Under the pieces are notes generated by a model. The model made no database searches. It was not told where the DNA came from and saw nothing but the letters and a program-made list of their open reading frames with translations. A stretch of 64,000 nucleotides of DNA, from contig CAYGFI010000002.1 of assembly GCA_964349045.1 (NCBI GenBank), positions 41,991-105,990 on the forward strand, written 5' to 3'. Positions 8,901 to 20,900 of the stretch are shown piece by piece (positions within the stretch are counted from its first letter, which is position 1; each line of letters starts with the position of its first letter). The DNA comes from JACJXF01 sp964349045. Lineage in GTDB: Bacteria > Bacteroidota > Bacteroidia > Bacteroidales > GCA-2748055. A program made the position numbers and the translations under genes.

Positions 8901-11900
8901 TGTCAGCCGGGATCATAATAAGTGTATATGTACCATCGGCATCCGGAATGTCAGTTAAACTGTTCCATACCAGGCTTCCGGAATAATTTGCCGGCAAAAT
9001 ACCTGTTGTCTTACCCTCAAGAGTACAGGGATTCCATAAATTGTTTTTAAGGTACCTCATGGTTATCCTAAGGCTATTACCTTCCGGGTCGGTTAAATTA
9101 TAACTGATTATTATATTCCCTCGTTTAAGACCTGAGATTTCTGCTAAAGTTACCGCGGGGATACCATTATTATCAATATGGAATGTCCATTCAGCAGGGA
9201 TGCCATCGTTACCGTCATTTGGAGTCAGACGGAACAAGACATCAGAAACATCAATCCCATTGAAATCAGTATTGGTATTCCAGGTAAAACTACCTGCATA
9301 ATCAGCAAAGACAATACTATCCAGGTTGCCGGATACTGAGGCTGTTTTCCATGTAAGCCCTTTATTTGTGGAATATTGAGCCCTCAGATCTATTTCATCC
9401 TGTTCATCATCAGAAACCAGGTAATTGAAGAGAACATCCCCGCCGGTTTCAAAAGGCAGCATATTGGTAATCTGAACGGATGAAATGCCAATATTATCGA
9501 CAACCAGATCAACCGTATCTGACTGGCCTTTATCGGCATCGTAAGGAGTAATTCTGAATGGTGTAACTCTTGCGGATCCTGCCAGGTCAATGCCTGCCTT
9601 CCAGACTATCGAATGGACTCCATTGGCGATATCAGTGGTATCTCCAGTAATGGTTGCACCGAGCCAGACTTTAGTGACTGGATTGTAGTATTCTGCATAG
9701 ATCCGGCACAGATCGGCTTCATTATCATTGATTAAATAAGAAATTGTAACATCGTCTTTCACCTCACCAACGATTAAAGGAATAGTAACAACCGGGCGGA
9801 TGTTATTATTTACAATAAGCTTATTGGATACACCTGGCGTTCCATCGTACCGCAGATCGCCATCGCGTGGAGTGAGCCTGAAGCGGACATTTTTTAGCAC
9901 GACACCGGGTATATCGGCATAAGAATGCCAAACCACAGATCCTGAATACTTTGTAGAATCCAGGTTCACCGTATCACCGGTAATTGAAGCCATATGCCAG
10001 GTAGTCCCTCCATCAGTTGAATAAGAGGGTTTGAGTTTGACGATATCTTTTTCCGCATCGGAAATAATATAATTAACCGTTACATCTTTGCTAACCACTC
10101 CCGGAATGCTACCTAAAATAACAGATGGGTTTTTATTACCATCATCAGTATAGAAGGTAATGTTTTGACTACCCGCGATATTCCCTGTATTGTCCGCCAT
10201 TCCTGTGTTGGAAAGTGAAATTTCAGTTCCGGTACCCGGAAGGGGGCCGTCGAGCTGCAGAATAACAGCCTGTTTGCTGCCATCGCCATCCAGATCAATG
10301 AAAACAGGCGCTGACAGATAATAATAAATATCCAGGAAATTATCGGTTACCCTTGAGAATAATGCTTCCTCAGGAGTTCCGTCATTTCTGAAATAAGTAA
10401 TGCTTCCATTTTCTTTACCCAGGAAAAGATCAAAATCTCCATCTCCATCAATATCTGTAAATTCAGGTGTACTATATGTACCAAGATTTGTTAGATAATT
10501 TGAAGTAACCATTGACCACTTGGGTTCAAAAGAATTCCCATCATTTCTATAGAAATACAAATTACCACCACAATCACCTATAAACAGATCAAAGTCTTTA
10601 TCATTATCTATATCTGTGAATGAAGCCTTTCCTGAGCAAAAGCCCATAAATGAGCTTTGTTTCCATAAAGTTTGATCCTGGTATAATTCTTCTGAAAAAG
10701 AAATAATTGAAGCTGCGCACCAATTATTAGCATTTATAAGTTCTACATTGCTATCATTATTTATATCGACAGGATAAAATGATTGATGACAATTTAACGG
10801 GAATCCTTTTAAACTTTGCTGATTCCAAATTGGATTTAAAGCATTTCCAATATTCCTGAAAAATACGGTATTGCCATCATTCCCGATAAATAAATCAAAA
10901 TCACCATCCGTGTCGATATCCGTAAATGCAGGTCGTAACCAACCGGAATTATAAATACCCATAGAATTGGTCACTCTTAAATCTATAGATTTAATTATTG
11001 AGTTATTTAAATAAACCCTTAAATCCCCCCAGTTACCACCAACAATCAAATCTTTATCCTCTGCTCTATAAACCTTCTTTACACTCAACCCATTATTAAG
11101 ACTCCACTTTGCCGGATCAATTGCTGAGAAGAAGTCAATTTCTTCTGAGAAAGTAACGAGCAGCGTTGAATCCTGGGTTTCGCCATATGCCGATAATAAT
11201 GTTGGCGGTGTGCCATCAGAAGTTCCGTCAGTTGTTGCCATAATACCCTGTTCGAGCGAATAGTTAACCGGTTTTATTCCGAATAGGTATTCACCATCGG
11301 GTAAAGTTGTTTGATAGCTTATTTTGGTGGAATCAAGAACAACCCAGGCAATCGTTGTATCAATTGCAACATCTGAGTTGGAATAAAAAAGGTAATACTG
11401 GTAAGCCTTCGGGTGGTTGTTCCAAACTAATTCGACCTTTCCGCCCTCAAGGGTACGAGCCCTGAAGTTATCAACCGGCCTCATAAGAATGGCTTCATTG
11501 GCCCAATTGCTGTAAGTGACTTTTACCGTGACACCATCATCATAATAATCCCAGATCTTGGAGGATATTTTTGAGGTAAGTGTTGTTCCCCAGTAGTTTT
11601 CCTTAGCATTAATTGTCTCATAACTCTTGCGTAAAGCCTTCACATTAAACTTCTTATTATTATAAATATTATTGAAGTTTATAACAGGTAAATTCGCTGC
11701 TTCAATGCCATCATCCATGTTATCGAAGATGTCGTTGTACATGATCTGTGAGTTACCGTTTTCACGAATACCGTCATTTCCATTGGATGCAACAAGGTTG
11801 GAGGTAATGGTATTGTTATCACTCTGGATGCCGATAGAGCCGTTCTTCATTATTTTATTATCCGAAATAGCAGAATTTGTAAGGCTGACCCCAATCCCGC

Positions 11901-14900
11901 TATTGTTTTCGATATAATTTGAACTCAGTGTAATGTTTCCTCCGATCACTCCATCTCCGGTATTATATCGTATTGAGTTTCTCTCTACAATAGACCCACC
12001 ATCGGAGAAAAGTCCGGAACTGAAATTGTATTCAATAACATTATCACGGACAGAACAATTATTCGCATACATTCCTCTTCCTGAATTTCGCAATACTTTA
12101 TTGCCGGATACAAAGCTGTTCCAGGCATTTAAGCCCTCGCCTTTATTAAGTTCTATGATATTGTTCTCGATAAGATTGGCAGTATTTACCGACATACCTG
12201 CGCCATTATTGGTAACTATATTGTTCCTGACAGGTTTGTTGCTGTTACTGCTTAAGATTACAGCCCAGGATTTATTTTCAGAAAGGATATTGTTTTCGAA
12301 AGTGAAATTTCCACCGGGCGAGTTGACACCGTAATAATTACCGGTAAACAGACTATTCGTAATATTTCCTGTGACATTATTGTTTGCAAAAACTCCGTTT
12401 TCCCTGTTATCAATGAAGGTCATGCTGTCAATAATCAGTTTGCCACCGTTCATTTCAACCGCGTTGCGGCAATTGCTGATTTTACCGCGGCTCAATGTAA
12501 CTTCCGATACATCGCCCCAGATTCCTTTATCGGCATTCTCGATTTGGAAATGAGAAAATTCGCCGGAACCGCTGCGGAAGAATATATTGCCAAAAGGATC
12601 AAAAGCTGCATTGGTGAACAGGATTGGTTCTGATTCAGTGCCGTTGGCCACTAAACGACCATCGATGGTAACCTGGCGCATTGAATCAAGTATTAGCATT
12701 ACACCCGGTTCAATAGTAAGAGTAGCGCCTGAATCAACTCCCATGTTACAATTAATATAATAGGGACTATACTCTTTTGTAAGTGTGAAATCTTCGGAAT
12801 AAACTCCACATACCGGGGTTACCGACAAACCTGAAAGCGCTACAACGCGTATGGGCTCATCGTGCGATTCGGCTTCAACAAGTATGGTATCGCGATAAAC
12901 ACCAAGGACAGTAGGATGAAATGTAACATTTACGGGAACATTGCCAGAAGCATCAACTGTAATGCTTGATTGTTCAATTGCATAAGGTGCGGTGGGTGCA
13001 TATAGCTTAAAGCTTTTTGGGATATTGGCAGTATTCGACAAATTAAAGGTTTTTGTTATTGAAGAATTGGTTTCAACAACGCTGAAATTAACTTTTTGAT
13101 GTTGAGTTCCCTGATATAACAGGGTCACTTCCTCAGGAGTCAGTGCGCGGTTATAGAGTGCTATATCATCAATTAATCCGTTGTAATAGTTCCATGTATC
13201 ATTGGCATTATTTCCAAAAGCTCCGATTATAAAATCACTAAAAAACGTACTGAAAGGCACGCTCTGTAAAGTGTTTACAAGCGACCCGTTTTTGAATATA
13301 ACCATATTGCCTCCTTCGTAGGTAAGAGCAATGTGGGACCATTCGTTATTTGGGATTGTAAAACCAAGTGGGAAGTCGTAACATCCTCCCCAGAAATAGG
13401 CAGTAGCTCCAGATCTTCCAATACTAAACATTTTATAACTACACTCATTTTTTCCCATATTAATAATTGTACCTCCATCGCTGTTTGGTTTGGTCCAGAA
13501 ACATATAGAACGCGGTGTATTACCTTGAGGAACATTTGAAATGCTGGAAAATATCTTTGAGGAACCTGTAAATGAGAACGCGTTATTGGCAACACCAAAC
13601 CTGTCAGGTGCAAGTGTTGCAGAGCTTACTGTACAATTGTTATTGTTTCCCGACTCATCATTTGCATTACTATTATAAGGATACCATGCCAACAGTCCAT
13701 CAGTGGGTAATCCATTGGCAGTTGTTTTTACGGAATTGGAAAGGTTGCTTTCGAAACCCGCGGTATCGATAGCAGAAATCCAGTAACTATAGTTTTGTCC
13801 GGGTATGAAAGAATGATCGGTAAATGCCGTTACATTTTTACCCAGGTTAAACAGAGGCACTAAACTGGATGTATCATCAGAATTATTCCTGTAAAGTTTA
13901 TACCCCGCCAAATCTGCCTCAGAGGATGCGTTCCAGGTAAATTGCATGGAATCGCAATAATAGTTAGCTTTAAAATTTGAGGGAGGATCGATATAATCGA
14001 ATTTTGCTATAAGCGAAATTGAACTTGCCTCTGAATAATATAAAGCCTGTATTTCAGATTCCGAGATGCTTCGGTTATAGATTCTTATCTCATCTAGTGA
14101 TCCGCTAAAATAACCTACGCTCGCATCCGTATAAGGAGCAGAACCATAAGGGCTAACAGCCGAGCCAATAGAAAGCTCTCTGTCGGTAACAAAAGTATTA
14201 TTTATGAAATTGCTGTTTCGTGAAACTTCTGCACCATCAATATACATAACGGTTCCTGCCTGGCTGGTAGTAATAAGCCAATGATGCCAGGTATTTACAG
14301 GAATCTGGCTATAAGTGTGCATAAGACTGTTGGCACCGCAATGCGATTGCACTTCAAATTTTCCGTTCTGTCCGGAATTTATAATCTGTAAATAACTGTT
14401 GCAACTGCTGCTTCCTCCATAGCCAATCAGACCGGGCATATTTGAAACCTTATTGGCATTGAACCACAAACTTATGGTGCGTTCACCAGTTGGTAAATTG
14501 TTTGAAAAGGATTTAATATAATCGTCAATTCCATCAAATGAATATGCACTATTGGGATTCCCGAACCTGTCATTACCTAAAAATGCGCCGCTAACGTTTC
14601 CATTCCTGCCATACCCGCTTTCATCAAGGGCGTTTCCCTGGAAAGGATAATATGCCACAAGACCCTCGTTCAGTGTATTAACCTTATTACTGGCATTGCA
14701 GAATATATTCAGGTTATCTTTATAACTTCCCTGAACAGAATTCCTGTCGAGAGTAAACACAATTATTGCTGAATCACCATCAATTATTGTATCAGGGACT
14801 TCGTATGCATATTTGTAAGGATGATCTATTACTGCAAGACTGTCAATATATAAGGGTTTATCACCAACATTTCTGATCCATGCTGAAAGTTGTGGTTTGC

Positions 14901-17900
14901 TGTATTTTGAAGGTCTTAAAGTACCGAAATCAACGAGGACCGGGGCCAAATCCAAAATAGCAGACAATTTAAACTGGGTATAAGACAGTTTGCTTGAATT
15001 ATTGTTTGCTCCAAGAGCTTTTATGGCAAATTTGAAATCTGCTTTTGGAAGAGAAGCCTGGTAGCTTGTTTTGGATGAATCCAGGCTAACCCAAATATTT
15101 AAAGAATCTACAATCCCTGATTGGTTATCATAGAAAAGCTGATAACCTGAACTTTTCATAACCGGCGTCCAATTCAGTTCAATGATCCCATTCGATATTT
15201 TATTAGCAGTGAAGCCTTGGACAACATTAAGGGTTATAGGTTCATTTTTATATGGATCATAATCCACTTTAACAGTTGCCCCATCATCGTAATAATCGTA
15301 AACACGCTGTTTGATAACCGATGATGAAGTAGTTCCCCAATAATTGTTTTCTGCATTAACCGTTTCATTGGATTGTTTGGTGGCTTTCAGGTCGAAAGCT
15401 TTATTACCGATAATGTTATTGAAATTAATAACGGGTAAGGTTGCTGTTTCGATCCCGTCGCCTCCATTTGCGTATATATCATTGAATTTGATTGTGCAAT
15501 TGCTTCCCTCGTTAATACCATCGCCAGTGTTATATGCAATTTTATTGTTTTCAATAATATTATACCCGCTGGTTGAAATACCATTTCCGGCATTCTGCAA
15601 TATTTCATTTTGCTTTATGGTTGAAGCAGACAAACTGAGACCATTACCTGCATTATGATTAATAAAGTTTAATAATAAGGTCAATGATTCTCCACTTATA
15701 CCACCTAAGGAGTTATCTCTAACTTTATTATTCGTTAATGTACTGCTCACTGCCCTGATTCCCCAGCCAAGGTTATTGTTAATTGTATTATCCTGCACTC
15801 TACTGCTCCAGGCATTGATACCAATGCCCTTATTGGAAGAGATAATGTTTTCACCGATTGTGGCACCGGTTGCATTAATTCCCTGGTCGGTGTTCGATGA
15901 CACAATATTTCTGTTTATTAAACTATTGCTGGCATGCAAACCTGAACCATTATTGTTTAAAATGCAATTATCTATAGCTTTCCCCTGGTTTTCATCGATA
16001 TAAATACCCCATCCACGATTATTTGTAATGGTATTCCCTGTCATGGTAAAGGCACCTTGCAAAACACCATTCTCAATATTATTATTAATGTTCGAATTTG
16101 ATATAGAACCCGTAGTCCCGTTATAAGAATAAATACCATTATTAAGGTTTCCGGAAATCAAAATGTCTGAAATATTTGCCCGGCAGTTGTTAAGTTCAAT
16201 TCCCTGTCCGCAGCTTGTTATTTCTCCACCGGTTATTGTCAGACTGGTATTTTCTCCATATATCCCTTTTTGTGCTCCTTCAATAATAACATTTGAAAGT
16301 AAGCTTGCTCCGCTCTGCCTGAAGAAAATCCGGTCGAAATTGTCGCCTCCTTCGCTAATAAAACGTATCGGCTCTTCTGGTGTTCCATTGGCAATAAGGC
16401 TTCCATCTACAAGGATTTTGCGCATGGAATCGATCTGGATCGTAACGCCAGGTTCAATTGCAAGGGTTTTGCCTTTGTCTATGGTAAGAACACAATTTAT
16501 AAAATAGGGGCTTTTTGCTTTGGTTAAGGTTGTGTCTTCAGTAATAACTCCGCATAATTGGGTAACACTTGATCCGGAAACAGGAACTTTAATTAATGGT
16601 TTACTGTGATCCGTCCGTTCGATGTATAATGTATCGGTATAGAAACCCAAGGCAGAGGGATTAAAAGATAGGTTAATTGTTCCAGAGCCATTTGCCTGGA
16701 TATTAATTGAAGATTGACCGACTGTAAATGGGACATTTAGAGTATTAATGGTATAATCGGCATCAGATGATTCACTGTTAAGTATTTTTAACTTTAAGGT
16801 TTTATTTGACCCTGCAGCTAATGCACCGAAGTTTAGTTCAGTCGGAGAAACAGGCTTACCATAAATATTTGTTATTTCGGTTAAGTTCAGAACACGGCTA
16901 TAAATTGCTATATCGTCAAGCAACCCATTAAAATTCTCCGAGCCACGCTTTCCCCCGAAAACCAGATTATAGTTTACATAATTATAGATATTTCCTTTAA
17001 GGCTGGCTGTATCAGCTAAAAAACCATTTATATATAATTTACAATTTAATGAACTTTGACTCCCATCAAAAGTGTAAACGATATGGTACCAGTTTTCAAA
17101 ATTAACAGTATTAGTACCACTCGTTATTACCTTGCTATTGTCACAATATTCAGTAATAGAAGCAGAAAACTTTCTATCGCGATGAAATGATATGTAAAAA
17201 GGTTCGCCATTGCACCAATCCCTGTCTTGTGAAATAATCATATCTCTATTTAACCCTGAACCAAAACTTATAGGTTTTACCCATACACTTATTGAAAATG
17301 TTGAATATCCACCTAAATGAAAATCCGTTTCTATTTTATCATTAATCCCATCAAAAGTATATGCCGAATTGGGTTTACCAAAGCGATCACTAACCAGCGT
17401 GGCCCCTGAAACAGAAGCAATATGGCCGTTATTACTTTCGTCATTTGCATTGCCATTGAATGGATAAAAAGCAATCAACCCGCTGTTTGGTATTTTTGGC
17501 GGTGAAATGGTTTGCAATTGCAGGGATAATTCACTTTCATAATCAGCAGTGTCAATAGCCGTAACCCAGTAATAATAAGTTAAACCCGGAATGATTGTGT
17601 TGTCTGAAAACGAAGTGTCGGTATTTGTCAGGTTTGCCAGGGTCATTGCGGAAGAAGGATCTGCTGCGTTATTTCTGTAAATTTTGTATCCTGCGAGATC
17701 GCTTTCATTTACGGCATTCCATGTTAATTTAAGGGAATCTTTGAAATATGATGCTTTAAAGTTAGCAGGCGCACTAATCCCCTTTATTACTGCAGAAATT
17801 TTTAAAATTGTATCACTTTGCAGCTTACTGCCATTGCTATAAAGTCTTGCATCGAGTGCATAGGTATTCAGTGGATAATTTCTTTCCAGCTTAATCATAA

Positions 17901-20900
17901 CCGGTATTGAATCACCGGAGGAAATATCGGCCGGGAATGTTGCACCTATTGAGAAGGGAGGCGTAATCCCACCAATACTATCGACATGCAAAGACAGATC
18001 TCCGGTATTTTTGATGTGCGTAATTAGCTCGCTATCAATATATTTAGAGGGGCGCAGCGAACCAAAATCTATAAACTCCGGCACAAATTCTGAAATGCTT
18101 GATAAAACATAATTATAATAAACCAGCTGGCTTACTCCTCCGCTCTCACCTAAAGCCCTGATAGCAAATTTATAATCGCCTACTGCCAATGTTGCAGTAT
18201 AACTTGTTGCAAGAGAGTCTAATGTTACCCATACTGAGGTTGTATCAATCGTTCCTGACTGGTTATCATAATACAGTAAATAGTTTTTAGCTTTAATATT
18301 CTCCTGCCAGCTTATTTTTATTTTGCCGGGCATATCTTTTACAGCGATAAATCCCTTTACGGATTCAAGCGGAACGGGTGCTCCTTTAAAGGGATTGAAA
18401 TCAACTTTCACCGAAGCTGCATCATCGTAAAAATCTCTTACGTGATTTTTAATTGTGTCGACAACTGTAGTTCCCCACCAGTTATATTCTGCATTAACAG
18501 TTTCTGAGGTCTGTTTGGTAACTTCAATATCATATTTCCTGTTATTAAAAACAGAATTGTAATTAATTGTTGAAATGTTATTGGCTAATACCCCATTTAA
18601 GGTATTGTTTATTATTTCGTTATAACGAATCTGAGAATTACCATTATCAACAATACCATTGCCTTTATTGCTTAGGATCAGGTTGTTATTTATGTTGCAA
18701 TTTCCGTTTGCCACTATACCATCTGAAAAATTATTATAGACCTTATTATAGGAAATTGCAGAGGATGTAACTGCTTTTATTCCTACACCCCGGTTATCCG
18801 ATATCGTATTTGATTTAATGGTCCCGTTACGAAAAAACAAACCAGAACCATTTTGTTGGATAAAATTACTTTCAATAATGGTTGTTTGATTTTCACAATT
18901 AGAATAAATAGCCCATCCGTTGTTTTCCCTGATAATGTTACCTTTTGCCGTAAGATTTACCCATTCCCAGGAGGATGGATAGCTAATTCCATTTCCCTGG
19001 TTATTTTCAACCAGGCTTTTATTTATTACAGCGGTTGAATAATTGGTAAAGCAAAAACCGTCTCCCGAATTATTTTTAAATATGGATGAAGTTGTATTGA
19101 TGTTGCAATAACTATTTGCATTCAGACCAGTTGCCTTATTATCCCTTATTATGGAATAATTCAAATTAAGGATGGATGTGTTCTCCGCATAAATCCCATT
19201 TGTAGTATTTTCGAATATCTCCGTATTATTGATGATAGCTTTCGTCCCGTTTAGTGAAATCCCAAGGTTACATTTGCTTATTTTCCCCTTATCGGCAATA
19301 ATAACTGCGTTTTCCGCAAATATACCCTGTTGCGCATTTTCAATTGAAAAGTTATTTAATTGTCCCTTACTGTTTGCACGGAAATAGATTCTTTCAAACC
19401 TGTTACTCCCGTTATTAGTAAATAAAACCGGTTCATCCTCAGTCCCTTTTACGATTAATTCCCCATCAACCAGTATCCGTTTCATTGAATCGAGAACAAC
19501 TGTTACACCTGCTTCAATTGTCAGAGTAACACCCTGGTCTACTCCCAGGTTTCCGCAATTGATGAAATAAGGGCTGTTGGCCTTTGTCCAGGTAGTATTC
19601 TGGGTGAGTACACCACATAATGTATTTGCCGCATAAGCAGTAACATTGTATTTCTGAACAGGAATATAGGGATTACTAATGGTAAGCTTAAGTGTATCGT
19701 TGTAAACACCAATGGAGGAAGGCGCAAAAGTAATTACCAGTTCAACTGTGTCTGCAGGGTCAATATCAAAGGCTGTCTGGTTCAGGCTAAAAACCGGATT
19801 ATCCAATATAATATCAGTGATATGAAGAATATCACTTTTTAATGGATTTATAATTTGCAGCTTTTGCATCTTGGTCTCTCCGGGCTGAATGGCTTTAAAA
19901 ATAAAGGGATCAGGTGATACTGGAACATAATGGCTGGATGCAGTAAAGATGAAACTTCTTTCTGTTGCAAATGGGCTTCCCTTGTATGCATTATCAACAG
20001 TTTGCACACTCCAGAAATGTTCTCCCGGCTGGAGGTTGTTGATTTTCCATGTCTTATTCAGGTTGGTATTACCCATTCGTACTATCTGGCGGAGACCATC
20101 TGAAGCTGAGGCGGGTGAAAAGTCATCGCCGGATTCCGAAGCTGTTCCAATGCGCAGGTTATAGGTAAGACCAGCTTGTGGGGTTTCTGCATCAGATGAT
20201 TTGTCCCAGCTAAACTGGACATAACTGTCGGTAATGGTTTCCGAAAGATTGTTGGGCGCCAATGGTGCAGTATTAGAAACAATACCATCGTTTCTATACA
20301 GTTTTGTTATTTCTGAAGTACCTGTATGTCCTGATAAAATAACATCCAGATCACCATCATTATCGTAGTCCCCAAATTTTCCACAACTATAATGAATACC
20401 TGTCAGACCGGCTTGTATATCTGTAAATACATTATTCCCATTATTACGGTAGATCCTGGAAATAATTTCACTTACCTCGCCAGGTTTATAACCAGTTAAA
20501 AGGATATCCAGATCTCCGTCGTTGTCGAAATCTCCAAAGTCTGCATATCCATATCGTACATTGGGTAAGCTGGTTGAAATATCCGTAAACAGGTTATTGC
20601 CATCATTTCGGCTCAGAAGTACACCACTATATCCCAGCAGTAGGACATCAAGGTCTCCATCGTTGTCATAATCACCCCAGGTGGCAGAGGAACAATCATA
20701 ATAGGCTCCAAAATTTCTTATTGTACTGATACCTGCAGGCCCATTATTTTGAAAGATCCGGCTATTATCGCCAGATGTTAAAATATCCAAATCGCCATCA
20801 TTATCATAATCACCCCAATTTACATCGCCCATATAATTATAACCAAAATCGTATTTTAAGGAGTACTGTCCATTCTTATACTCATAAACTCTTGTCAGCC

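Noticed and set aside
11672..12553. Several long plus-strand open frames opposite the giant gene's beta-helix
   Set aside because: They are antisense shadows of the Asn-rich, low-complexity coding strand and have hydrophobic, repeat-like translations without a start region or family motif.
15344..16507. Further plus-strand open frames opposite the second beta-helix
   Set aside because: Same cause: they track the periodic codon pattern of the beta-helix module and show no family match.
14000..19600. Regular repetition that might suggest a CRISPR or tandem DNA array
   Set aside because: The repetition is at protein level (about 22-residue beta-helix coils) inside one open frame; DNA copies are too divergent and there are no spacers.
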